DNA from: Furcasterigmium furcatum
Lineage: Eukaryota > Ascomycota > Sordariomycetes > Glomerellales > Plectosphaerellaceae
Reading direction: 5' to 3'
Assembly (NCBI GenBank): GCA_001599815.1
Contig: BCIA01000002.1
Span: 1,805,831 to 1,869,830, forward strand
DNA: 64,000 bases
Shown here: positions 43,823 through 54,623 of the stretch, piece after piece
Layout of the letters: each line of letters begins with the position of its first letter
Position numbering within the stretch: position 1 is the first letter of the stretch
The notes under the pieces: generated by a model
Database searches by the model: none
What the model saw: the letters and a program-made list of their open reading frames with translations, nothing else
What the model was told of the DNA's origin: nothing
Made by a program: the position numbers and the translations under genes

Positions 43823-46800
43823 ATGGCTACTATCATACCTACCCAGCATGACGGAAGACCATTGCGCCTTCTCGCGCTAGGTAAATTCTATCTCCAAAGT
43901 CGCATTTCATGCTCCATGCTCATTATGATGGACCAGATGGAGGTGGAGTCCGCGGCATGGTCAGCCTGCTGATCCTCCGGCGATTGATGCATCTCACCAA
44001 TCCGAACAACCCCCCAAAACCATGCGACATCTTTGATGTCATTGCCGGTACCAGCACCGGTGGACTCATCGCAATCATGTTGGGTAGACTTGTTAGTATG
44101 ACCAGAAGCTTCTTTCATATCATCGTTGACCGAACACGCACAGGAGATGGATGTCGAGACTGCCATCGAAGCATACCGTGACCTCTCGAAAAGAATATTC
44201 ATCCCTCGCCGGCGGACCATGTTGGGAGGGCATCGGGTTCAGAACCTTCTCGGCTTTGCCACCTTTGACCACCAAGTCTTGGAGGAAGCTATAAAGAGTG
44301 TGGTCAAGGATGCCCTCGCCGGCCAACAAGGTGCATCAGAGGAGGAACCACTCCTTCAAGAGCACCCCAGATGCAAGATGTACGTCAAAGCAACCGCTGG
44401 TACGCCATTTCTGCTCACTTTCGTCTAGCTTCGTTTGCGCCAGCATGTCCAACTCCCAAACTCAACGCCTAAGGAACTACCGCTCGAGTATCGAAGAGCA
44501 CATCAATTGTACGATATGGGAGGCCGCTCGAGCGACATCGGCAGCTCCAACGTTCTTCGATCCGATTGTATTCTCGAACGGGGCAATTTTCCGTGACGGC
44601 GCGCTTCGGGACAACAACCCGATCTCCCAACTTATCAACGAGGTTGCTGCAGAGTTCCCTGGGAGGGAAGTAGCTGCCGTTGTAAGCCTTGGGACGGGTG
44701 TCTCAGCTAGCATAAGCCTCGGCAATTCGCTCATATCGGTGGCCAAGGCCTGCTCCAAGATCGCCACAGATACGGAAGACAAAGCAATAGAGTTTGCCGA
44801 GACAAACTGTGGCCCTAGTGGACGGTTTCGAAACACATATTTCAGGTTCAATGTGACCCAGGGACTCCAGGATGTTCATTTGGAGGAGTGGGAGAAGGTG
44901 GATGTGATGTGGGCCAGTACGCAAAGTTATCTTCAAGGACAGGAACAGCGTGACAGGCTGCAGTCATGTGCGAGGTGCCTTAAAGGCACTATAGATGGGT
45001 AGGTTGGTTCCCATACCACCATTCGCGGTTACTGACTCTTGTACGCAAGGATAGAAGGCCCCTAGACCAAAACATGCACACAACCTCCATGGATGGCGAG
45101 CATTCATTCCCCAGAGAGCCAAGTGAAGGAGCCAGTGGTCCGGCTGCCTCATCCAAACTGCCTCGCAAGCTCGGTTCACCGATGGAGCCCGGAATCTCAC
45201 ACGGATCAATCTTCAAAGGAAAACGACCTCATCCGCACACCCGGAAACGTCGAGAAGAGCTCTTTAACTCATTGAACTTTGAGCATAGCGAAGACCGTCG
45301 CATCAACATCAAAGAAGGGCATGATGGAACTTGCAAATGGCTGTTTGCCAACGAGCGCTACAAATCCTGGTTGGACAAAAGCCAGATTTCCGATCACCAC
45401 GGCCTTTTGTGGCTGAAGGGCAAGCCCGGTGCTGGGAAGTCAACCATCATGAAGTTCGCCTTCTCTGAAGCGAAAGCAAGGAGTTCGAGACAGGAAGACA
45501 TTTACATCGCTTTCTTCTTCAATGCCCGAGGTTCGCCACTGGAAAAGGATACCCGGGGAATGTATCGGTCGCTCTTGTTCCAGCTCTTCGAAGTGTTCCC
45601 TGAAGCCAAGGAAGTCTTCGATAACTTCAGCATCCTCGAGATACCAAGTGGACCCAGACCGGATTGGCCTATTCCGCAGCTTCAGATTCTTCTACGTCAT
45701 GCTATTCGAGAGCTCCAAAAACGACGTTTGTGGATATTCGTTGATGCATTAGACGAATGCGATGAAGATCAAATCAGGGATATGGTCGCCTTTTTCAACT
45801 CCCTTGGAGACGAGGCCATGAATTCCGACATTCATTTGCGCGTATTTTTTGCAAGTCGTTATTACCCACGAATCACAACTCCGAAGAAAGTGGAACTCAG
45901 ACTCGACGACGAAGAAGAGCATTCTCGTGATATTGAACGGTACGTCCGAAGCAATTTGAGACGTGGAGACGATCCGCAGAGCCCGGCGGTCCTGAAGATT
46001 CGTGGAGAAGTCGAGCGCCGGGCATCAGGAGTTTTCATTTGGGCTGTCCTTGTCGTTCGAGATCTGAACAAGGCATATGATCGCGGTAAAACCGACCTCG
46101 AGGTCGAGACGAAACTCAGGGATATACCAAACGATCTGCGTGAGCTTTTCGAGGGAATCTTAACTCGCGACCCTCAAGACGAGATGGAAGAGGACGACAA
46201 GATCAACATGCGACTCTGCATTCAATGGATCCTCTTCGCCCAAAGACCCTTAACCCGAGAGGAGCTGTACTTCGCGATACTCTCTGGAACAGATCGAGAA
46301 GTGGTCAACTCTCCGGAAGCTGAAGGAGTTACCACTGAAATCATGGATGCATTCATCTTGAGCTGCTCCAAAGGTCTTGCAGAACTCACAGGTGAAAAGA
46401 GGCCAACCGTCCAGTTCATCCATGAGACAATTCGAGACTTTCTTCTCAAGAACAACGGCATGCAACATATCGAAGAAAGGTCAAACAAGTCTTTTATGGG
46501 CTCTGGACACGACTTATTGAAGCAATGTTGTGTCAATCATATCTCATCGACTCAAAGAGATCTTTTGGAACGGCTTCCACCAGTTGACTTTGAGGATCCA
46601 GACTCTCTACGAGGGACGTATGAATCCCTCGTGTATGCGGGTCAAGAACAACAACAAGCCCAACGGCAAAAACTTCGAGGGCGACCTTTCATCCAATATG
46701 CGTTATCCTACGTACTCAATCATGCGGATGACGCCGAGTCTCACGGCGTCTCACAGACATCCTTTCTCCAGGAGTTCCGCGTTCGACTTTGGATTTACTG

Positions 46801-48277
46801 TTCAAAGGTTTTTAAAACCAAAGGGAAGGTTCACTCGCCTCGCTCGAGCTTGCTCTATGTCCTAGCGAAACAAGATCTGGGATCGCTTATTGAGACGATG
46901 CTACGAATCGACCCTCGAGCCGATATTGAAGGAGAGTCTCATGGCTCACCTATTTTGGCAGCGCTAGAAGGCTGGAATTACGATGCCCTTGGCGCTCTCC
47001 TAACTCCCTCCTGCACGGATGGTGCTGTTGGCTATCCCGCTTCTCCCGGACATCGTCCAAGCAATTCCGAGCTTGGAGCCCTGTTCGCTACTCACTTTCA
47101 CAGCTGTGCGCACAGAAAGCCAGGTGCATCGATGCTACAGTTCTTCTTTCAATATGGCGCAGAGTCAGTTTTTTTTACTCTGCTTCGCTCCGGTAGATTC
47201 GGCCTGGATGCCAACATATCGGCGGCAATCCCCTTTAGCCCAGTATCCGTCGCTGCAGAACGCGGGTACGAGAAGGTCGTCAGGTTCCTTCTAGAGAAAC
47301 AAGACGTGAATCCTGATCTTCAGGACTCTCTTGGACTAACTCCACTGTCCAAGGCCGCAAGAGAAGGACGCATGAATATCGCAATGCTCCTGTTGCAAGG
47401 AAAGAAGGCAAAGGTCAATTTGCAATCCCTTTCTGGGAGGTCACCCTTGTCATATGCGGCAGAAAACGGACATGCAGAGGTTCTCAGTCTGCTTCTCAGC
47501 CAGGAGGATGTGAACGTCAACTTACGCGACCACAAAGGGCGAACGCCGTTCTTCCATGCTGCAGCACGTGGACGGGAAGACATCATAAAACTTCTCATCA
47601 ACGTCCGTCACATTGATACCATCTCACGCGATAACATGGGACATACCGCGCTCTCCTATGCTGTTTTGTTTGGACATGAGAAGGTCGTAAAACAACTCCT
47701 TGACACTGGAAAGGTCGAGCTCAACTCCCGGGATTTGATACATGGCCGAGCACCACTGTCAATTGCTTTGGAATTCGGACACCAGGCTATTGCAGAACTC
47801 CTTCTACGACAACCGGATATCGATCTCAGCACTCGTTTCATGGACACTATGGAGCCAGTCTCCAAAGACGGCCAATCTGGCCGGACACAGCTATGGTTGG
47901 CCGCAGCGAACGGGAATGCTGTGATGGTGAAGGAACTTCTTGCCACAGAACAAGTCGACCTCAACTTCAAAGACCCTGAACACGGACGTACGCCTCTGTG
48001 GTGTGCTGCAGAGCAGGGATATGACACGGTGGTGATGCTTCTCCACGCAAAGGAAGGTCTGGATTTGGAATCTAAAGATACTGAACACGGTCAGACACCG
48101 CTGTCAGTGGCGGCCAAATACGGGCACAAGGCGGTAGTCGAAGTACTTCTCACAAAAGGAGGTGTCAAACTGGAATCAGAAGACCTCTGCGGCCACACAC
48201 CCCTGTCGTGGGCTGTTTTCAATGGGCACGATTCGATAGGGCGGATGTTGGTGGATGCACAGGGCCCGGGTCAGTAG
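43823..48277 (+). CDS. patatin-NACHT-ankyrin NLR protein
   Basis: Five exons (43823-43880, 43937-44091, 44144-44379, 44429-44998, 45055-48277) join to 1413 aa. Part 1 is a patatin-like phospholipase: RLLALDGGGVRG at residues 15-26 with the oxyanion loop, nucleophile Ser in GTSTGG near 59, catalytic Asp in DGALRDN near 207. Part 2 is a NACHT NTPase: Walker A LKGKPGAGKST near 462-470 and Walker B WIFVDALDECDED near 563. Part 3, from about residue 1060 to the end, holds about nine or ten ankyrin repeats (GRTPLWCAAEQGYDTVVMLL type). The intron joining the patatin and NACHT parts has donor GTAGGT; two acceptors three bases apart both keep the frame. Such fungal NLRs are thought to act in self/non-self recognition and to trigger cell death by lipid cleavage; ligand unknown. 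Confidence 0.88.
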
Positions 48278-48290
48278 ATGGATGGAGTAG

Positions 48291-48342
48291 TGGTGGCGTT
48301 GGTGGTGGCGTTGGTGGTGGTGGTGGTGGTGGTGGTGGTGTT
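48291..48342. repeat. GGT microsatellite
   Basis: TGGTGGCGTT blocks lead into an uninterrupted run of about nine and a half GGT units (48313-48341). It starts 14 bases after the NLR stop codon, in its 3' untranslated region. Length variation by slippage is likely. Confidence 0.9.
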
Positions 48343-48680
48343 AACGACATCAGAGGGCCAGTGGCTCACCTCAGAGCGCTTCCAGGGGCATATGTCGTGT
48401 GAGACCGGCTGGGCCGTCTCACAAGTACGGTAATCTACGTTTCCTTCGCTGTTCCCCTGCCGCGGCATAGTGTTGGGCAAGTATCTAGCCATCCCTCAGG
48501 GTCGTTCTCGGTCGTCCTAATCTCATCCCGAGGCTATATCGGCACATGTCGAAGTACCCCGTCACTTTCTCAAACTTCAAAAATGCGACTGGATCTTGGA
48601 CCAGCGCGCCAAAGTGAAAGATCAAGACGGCAGAATGACTCCAGGGTCTTTGTGAGCGGGAGTCTCCCCACCAGATTTCG

Positions 48681-49116
48681 CACATCCTAGAATGGATGGG
48701 CGAAAACGCTAGCCTAGACTACCGAAAATCTTCAGTGACAATCTCGACGCCAGACGAGAAGCAGGCGCTGGTCGCGCTCTGCAACCGCTCATACTGGGGC
48801 CTGTCGTGAAAAGCCCCGGGACCTGATCTACGCCCTCCTCAGCATCTCCAGCGACTGCCAGAACGGTGAGATCGTGCCTGACTACGAGAAGCCGCTGCTG
48901 GAAGTATACCTGGAAGCCCTGGATAAATGCAACCAGCCACGGTCCAGGCTGTCGAATCCGACCAGTTTCGCGAGCCATCTCGCCACGAAAATGGGGCTAG
49001 ATGTAGAAGCAGTGATGAAGGGCGATACTGCTCCAGAGAAGAAGAAGCCAAGAAGAGTGTCGTCGAGGGATTTGAGGAGGATGCCGAAGGTTGGGAATCT
49101 CCCAAGCAAGTCGTGA
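48681..49116 (+). pseudogene. relic of a HET-domain gene
   Basis: Two fragments in different frames resemble the C-terminal part of a heterokaryon-incompatibility (HET) domain and what follows it: HILEWMGENASLDY with VALCNRSYWG (48681-48806), then after stops KPRDLIYALLSISSDC and VPDYEKPLLEVYLEALDKC (48812-48932), ending with a TGA at 49114-49116. The N-terminal HET core is missing or unrecognisable. It is a dead gene or a deletion remnant next to the NLR. Confidence 0.55.
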
Positions 49117-49496
49117 AGAACCTCAGGTGGTATACCTACGGAGACTACATGGGGTCAAGTACCTGTGATAGGACATACAGGGGCACAACACACTTTCAAG
49201 ATCTTGTCACGTCCACATTTGCGTCTTTTCATGCCACTTAGTTCTGCCAATTATTGACCTTAATGTCCAACGCAAAACTTTGGTGGCCTCCTCGGCGCCC
49301 CTGATGTGGGATCGAGCAGCACCCTCCACATGTTCTCCCTTGCCAAGTCTTCTCTACCGCATATTGTTCTCGCCCTCTCAAGCATCGGTTTCGTCAAACT
49401 GCATGAAAGCACCGCCATGTAGTTCCGGAGCTGGCACTCTCCAGGAGGAAAGGGGAAAGGGTCGGACAAGGTGACCACTCGCTAGCGCCGAAGGTC
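49117..49496. other. intergenic, no feature seen
   Basis: 380 bases between the HET relic and the 3' end of the small coiled-coil gene. No supported feature. Confidence 0.35.
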
Positions 49497-49967
49497 TCAG
49501 CGGCGTTGAATTTCTCTGGCAAGCCTGCGGCCCTCGTGAAGGCGCCTGGGTAGCATGGGCGCCAGGTCCGGTGGGAAAACTTCACCCGCGATCCTATCCA
49601 TGGTGCGCTTGAGCTGTCGAAGAGAACTTCGGCAGGGCGGTATGCCTCTCTCAAACACGTGCCAGTGAGCGCGGTCCCTGAGGAGGGAGTTGCCGCCCTG
49701 TTGAACCGGTTCGGAGAATTCACGCACGACCGCGTCCACGGCGTTGTTGAGCTGCTGGATGTAAAACTCCAGTCTTCCAATATCGGCTCGAAGTTGCTGA
49801 ATCTCGGCTTGGAAGCTATTGCGCTCTCTTTCGGCGCCCCTGAGTTCGCGGGCGGCCCAAGTATTCAGCAGGGCTCTGGCGCCGCGAATCGGACGGTCCT
49901 GCGGCGGCTCTCCTCCAGCACCCATTCGTCCGTGGGTCGAATTGTCGGTTGTGATTCTGTCGGGCAT
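49497..49967 (-). CDS. small coiled-coil protein, unknown
   Basis: Single exon of 156 aa starting MPDRITTDNSTHGRMG. The central part (RNSFQAEIQQLRADIGRLEF and IQQLNNAVDAVVREF) is a predicted coiled coil; the C-terminus is basic (RRLHEGRRLAREIQRR). No signal peptide or membrane helix. Not recognised. The opposite strand also has an open frame here, but this one has the start context and a sensible amphipathic pattern. Confidence 0.45.
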   Translation of the reverse strand: MPDRITTDNSTHGRMGAGGEPPQDRPIRGARALLNTWAARELRGAERERNSFQAEIQQLRADIGRLEFYIQQLNNAVDAVVREFSEPVQQGGNSLLRDRAHWHVFERGIPPCRSSLRQLKRTMDRIAGEVFPPDLAPMLPRRLHEGRRLAREIQRR

Positions 49968-50867
49968 CGTGAAAGGTGGAGGTTAACGAAGCTTGTGCCG
50001 TATAGTAAGGGCTTCCGGGGGACTTCGTCCAGGTTTCTCGATGGACTTGAGGGTACTTTTCAGAGTTCCAGTGATGAAGGATGATATTCAGAGTAGTCGG
50101 CAGATATTTGACTATGTTTGTGACTTGTTGCTGTAGGGGGTAAAATGAAAGACGATCATCGATGAGTCTTATATGCGTCTTCAGCGTCCAAGAGTGTCCG
50201 AATAGACTTCAAGCCAGATGCCACAGCTGGGCGGAACCCTGCCCTAATATATATTGAGCAGTCGAATGCACGAGAATCATTTTTCAAACCAGCACAACGG
50301 GCAGAGCCCACGCGTCATCTATCATGTCGAAACGCAGCCACCAAAAAGTCAACACGAGTCAAAGACACAATTGTGACCATAGCAGCTGAGGCCAACCCAT
50401 CCGGGGTCGTTTCAGAAAGAAAAGCCCGGTAAAACCTGCAGACCGAGGCTCGCATAGTTGATACACTTCGACGACGACGTTGAGATAGTGCGGTCTAGTC
50501 ATGATATTGGATGAACGGGTCGAGTCGAGTTTCTTAAGTCGGCAACGGCATGGCCAGTCACGTGACTTGCCGATGCCGAAGCCGCGCTCCGGCAAGTTGC
50601 GGGTATTGCACCTTCCTCGCCTTCAAGGATTCCCCGCTTCAACTCCAAACTTCGGCTCCTGGATTCGGGGTCTCAGCAAAAAGTCCCGGTCCACCACCCG
50701 AGCCGACACCAAAGCTCCCTCGGCGTGGTTAAATGTTTACCCTGCCGCAAAGATGTTCCCCGACAACCTCCCGATAACCACACCTCACCTCCCTGGCCGG
50801 TGATTCTCCAAACGGTCAATTGGATTCTTCCAATCCCAATAAAACAACCTCCTCCACCGCCGCCGCC
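49968..50867. other. intergenic region upstream of the thiolase
   Basis: 900 bases between two genes transcribed away from each other. The last 300 bases are C-rich and should form the thiolase promoter and leader. No TATA box or repeat stands out. Confidence 0.4.
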
Positions 50868-52124
50868 ATGTCGTCCTCGCGAGGCCTCGCCGCCGTCCTC
50901 AAGAAGAGCCCCTCCGACGTCGTCATCCTCTCGTCCCTGCGGACGGCCGTCTGCCGCTCCTACCGCGGCCAGCTCAAGGACGCCTACCCCGAAGAGCTCC
51001 TCTCCGTCGTCCTCCGCGCGACCCTCGACGCGAACCCGAACCTCGACCCCTCCCGCATCGAAGATGTCGCCGTCGGCGTCGTCCTCTCCGAGCTCGGCGG
51101 CTCAAAGGCCGCCCGCATGGCCATGAACCACGTCGGCTACCCGAGCACGACATCCCTCTACACAGTCAACCGCGCCTGCTCCTCCTCCCTGCAGTCCATC
51201 GCCGCCGTCGCCGCCCAGATCAGGACCGAGAACATCTCCGTCGGCATCGGCGCCGGCATGGAGAGCATGACCCGCAACTACGGCTCCAAGGCCATCCCCG
51301 TCGACGTCTGGCCAGCCCTCAAGGACTCCCCCGTCAAGGACGCCCGCGACTGCATCATGCCCATGGGCCTGACCTCCGAGAACGTCGCCGAGCGCTACGG
51401 CGTCTCCCGCGCCGACCAGGACGCCTTCGCCGTCGAGAGCCACCGCCGCGCCGCCGCCGCGCGGGACGCCGGCTCCTTCGCCGCCGAGATCGTCCCCGTC
51501 ACCACCCGCTTCCAGGACGTCGACAAGCAGGGCAACAAGGTCGGCGACGAGCAGACCATCACCGTCACCCAGGACGACGGCATCCGCGCCACCGCCAGCA
51601 TCGAGGGCCTCGCCAAGCTCAAGCCCGCCTTCAAGCCCGACGGCGCCAGCACTGCCGGCAACTCCTCCCAGGTCTCCGACGGCGCGGCCGCGACCCTGCT
51701 CATGCGCCGCAGCACCGCCACGGAGCTCGGCCTCTCGGGCAACATCATCGGCAAGTTCGTCGGCGCGACGACCGCCGGCTGCGCGCCCGACGAGATGGGC
51801 ATCGGGCCCGCGCTCGCGATCCCCAAGCTGCTGGGCCAGTTCGGCCTGAAGAACGAGGACGTCGACCGCTGGGAGATCAACGAGGCCTTCGCCAGCCAGG
51901 CCATCTACAGCGTACGGGCGCTGGGCCTCGAGAAGGCGTGGGAGGAGGGCAGGGTGAACCCCGACGGCGGCGCCATCGCCCTCGGCCACCCCCTCGGCGC
52001 CACCGGCGCCCGCATGACGAGCACCCTGCTGCACGGCCTGGGACGCACCGGTGGCGAGGTCGGCGTCGTGAGCATGTGCGTCGGCACCGGCATGGGCATG
52101 GCCGGCGTCTACGTGCGGGAATGA
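50868..52124 (+). CDS. 3-ketoacyl-CoA thiolase
   Basis: Single exon, 418 aa; removes acetyl-CoA from 3-ketoacyl-CoA in beta-oxidation. Seen: nucleophile Cys in NRACSSSLQSIA, GAGMESMTRNYG, EINEAFASQA, the catalytic His in GGAIALGHPLGATGAR and the second active-site Cys in MCVGTGMGMAG. Codon use is strongly GC-biased, as in highly expressed genes. The N-terminus MSSSRGLAAVLKKSPSD does not show the usual R-L-x5-H/Q-L peroxisomal signal type 2, and the C-terminus VRE is not a type 1 signal, so its compartment is open. ATG 50868 was chosen: the 16 upstream in-frame codons have no ATG. Confidence 0.93.
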   Translation: MSSSRGLAAVLKKSPSDVVILSSLRTAVCRSYRGQLKDAYPEELLSVVLRATLDANPNLDPSRIEDVAVGVVLSELGGSKAARMAMNHVGYPSTTSLYTVNRACSSSLQSIAAVAAQIRTENISVGIGAGMESMTRNYGSKAIPVDVWPALKDSPVKDARDCIMPMGLTSENVAERYGVSRADQDAFAVESHRRAAAARDAGSFAAEIVPVTTRFQDVDKQGNKVGDEQTITVTQDDGIRATASIEGLAKLKPAFKPDGASTAGNSSQVSDGAAATLLMRRSTATELGLSGNIIGKFVGATTAGCAPDEMGIGPALAIPKLLGQFGLKNEDVDRWEINEAFASQAIYSVRALGLEKAWEEGRVNPDGGAIALGHPLGATGARMTSTLLHGLGRTGGEVGVVSMCVGTGMGMAGVYVRE

Positions 52125-52319
52125 GCCTGCGCTGCTTGTAAATGTATTCGGTCATTTTTCTGCGTAGTATATCCAAAATAGAAGCGGGATCATTTTGATA
52201 GAACCCCATGTCGGGCCGCATGGCCTGTTTTATTCTGTGTTGCGCTAATATCCAACTGGCTGTACTCTATGTCTACTACAAGATATGCGAGCATGTTCGT
52301 CCTCATGACCAGCTTCCCC

Positions 52320-53923
52320 TCAGTCCTTCTTCTCGATCCGAGGGAACAGCAGCCAGACAATTCCGATCACGACCAGCAGGGCCAGAATGATAGGCTGCAG
52401 AACCCACACGCCGCGGCTGTTAGCAATGGCACCGATGGCGAACGGGAAAATGGTACCGCCCGTTCCGCCCATGGCCATGGCGAAACCCATCGAGCTGACG
52501 TGAATCCTCTTGGGAAGCAGCTTGGCCACAACGGTGATCGCACCGGGGAACATGGGTCCCAGGAAGAAGCCCAAGAACGACACGGCGACGGCCGACACGA
52601 CGAACTGCGGCACGAGCCAGAACAGGAGCTGCAGGCCGATGGCGAAGCCCAGGTAGATGGAAATGCAGAGGCGCTCGCCGAAGCGCTCCGTGACGAAGCC
52701 CAGAAAGGCGCGACCGGCCACCATGCCGGCCCAAAAGCCCGAGCCAGACGCACCGGCGGCGAACTGGCCGGCGTTTCGCACCCTAAGCATGAAGGTGACG
52801 ACCCAGCCACCAAGGCCGACTGAGACACATAGTCAGCACTGAATGAAATAGGGGGGGTCTCCCAGTCGGACTCACCTTCGACGCCCATATACGTGAAGAA
52901 GAAGGCGGCACACAGCCAAGTGACCTTGGACTTCAACGCCTCCTTGGTGCCGGCGCCCTTGGCACCTTCCTCGCGGGGATGCTCAGCCCTGTACACCGCG
53001 CCGCTCTTCGGCCAGAAGAAGACGCTGAGTCCGGCCCACTCGAGCACCGCCATGCCGACCATGATGTAGTAATACGTATACCACGGCAGGCCACCCTCGA
53101 CGACCATGGCGGTGGCGATGAGCGGGGCGAGGAGTGCGCCGAGGGAGTAGCAGGAGTGCATGAAGCCCTGGATCTCGTTGGACTTGTCCATGGCGCCGAC
53201 CCACGCGCAGTAGGCGGCGTCCGTGAGGCCGTTGCCGAAGCCGCTGAGGGCGTAGAGGACGACGAGGACGGGGAAGGGCGGGTGGGCGGCGACGGCGGCG
53301 AAGGCGATGATGTGGCAGATGGGGGCCATGATGCCGACGCCGCGCTGGCCCCAGCGCATGTGGATGCGAGCGTTGGTGAAGGCGGCGACGGAGTAGCCGG
53401 CGAAGGGGGTCAGGAAGATGAGCGAGACGGTGGTGTACGTGAGGTCGTAGTACCGTTCGAGCTGGTGGGGTCAGTCAGTATTGGGCCGAGTCAGAGGCCT
53501 GTGGTTGGAACTCACATATGGCAGAAGAGCCTGCGCATCTTGTCAGCTTCAATTCTCTCGGATGGCCAAGTTGTCAGGTATCTGAGTACTCACACCGATG
53601 GCGGCGTCGTTCATGCCCGCAATGACAAAGGAGAGGAAGGCAAATGCCAGCCTGGGGACGTTCGCTTTCGGGGAATTCCATCGCTGGAGCTCGCCGTGCG
53701 TCGCCTGGCCCGGAAGAGGCTGTTCGGCGGTCACTGCACCATCCTCTTCGGACGAGTTCCTCCTCGTCTCACCGTCGGCATTGAACCCCTCGCCGACCCT
53801 TTGTCCATTGGACCCAAGGCGCTGCAGCTCGATGCCGTCAGCGTTCGTGGCGGCGGACGGGCTCTCCTTGCCGTTTAGCGACAACGCCGTCTCGGGGCGG
53901 GTGATGGTCGCTGTCTGGGACAT
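52320..53923 (-). CDS. MFS transporter
   Basis: Four exons (53923-53594, 53530-53516, 53461-52876, 52819-52320) join to 476 aa with a hydrophilic, Ser-rich N-terminus of about 80 residues and about twelve membrane helices. Seen: RLAFAFLSFVIAGMNDAAIG, TPFAGYSVAAFTNARIHMRW, YALSGFGNGLTDAAYCAWVG and LGPMFPGAITVVAKLLP, as in fungal Bsc6-like MFS permeases whose substrates are unknown. The second exon is a 15-nt micro-exon coding ALLPY, flanked by good splice sites (CGCAG and GTGAGT). The gene ends about 195 bp from the thiolase stop. Confidence 0.9.
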
Positions 53924-54623
53924 GGTCGCGGTCCGGGACAAGGCGATAGCTGCTTCAGCCGGGAAATTATGCAAGGATCTCGAGCAATACTACATTGAGA
54001 AGAAGAATACGGGGAGACGAGCTTCTTAAAGCAGACGGCGGAGCTGGCAGGATGACTTGCGCCAAGTTGGAGGTGTGGAGAGGCGGGAGACAGAGCTTGA
54101 AGGTTCCCCGAGTCAACTGCGGGGCGCCGTTTGGCGGGCAGGAGCTGTCGGGGGCGCCCGAGGCGGAAGCTCCGCCTGCCCGCCGTTTTTGGCCTTCGGC
54201 ATTCCTGCGGCATTGGAAGCCCCTGACTGGCTGCCCGCCAGTTCTCCCAACTCGGGAAATCCCCGGAGTGGCCACGCGGAAGTGAATCCGGGGTCTTCCC
54301 TACGACCCGGGGAGTGTCGCTCATAGATCTTTCCAACCTGAAAGCCACCGGTCAGCGGTTGTGAACAGTCATCCCAGATATGGCCAGAGGATCGCTCACG
54401 GATTCTCTCCGAGCCATTGGTCAACAGCTCTGTGACAAACACGCCCAATAGTTTTCCGCACCTTTCCCGCTCCTCCAACTTGGGATGGTCACGGACGATC
54501 TAAGACGGACATCGGTCAGCCCGCGTGTACCTTGACGGACAACCAGGATGTAGGATTCCTCTCGTGGCTAGCTACCTATTACTCATCATCCAGGTCCCCT
54601 CGAGCACAGCACAGACAGATCCC
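53924..54623. other. intergenic region upstream of the MFS gene
   Basis: 700 bases. The left part should be the MFS promoter; the right part is the 3' flank of the aminotransferase. Overlapping frames on both strands lack motifs. No repeat identified. Confidence 0.4.

Noticed and set aside
51102..52034. 310-codon minus-strand frame opposite the thiolase
   Set aside because: Glycine/alanine/valine-rich shadow of the GC-rich thiolase codons, no motif.
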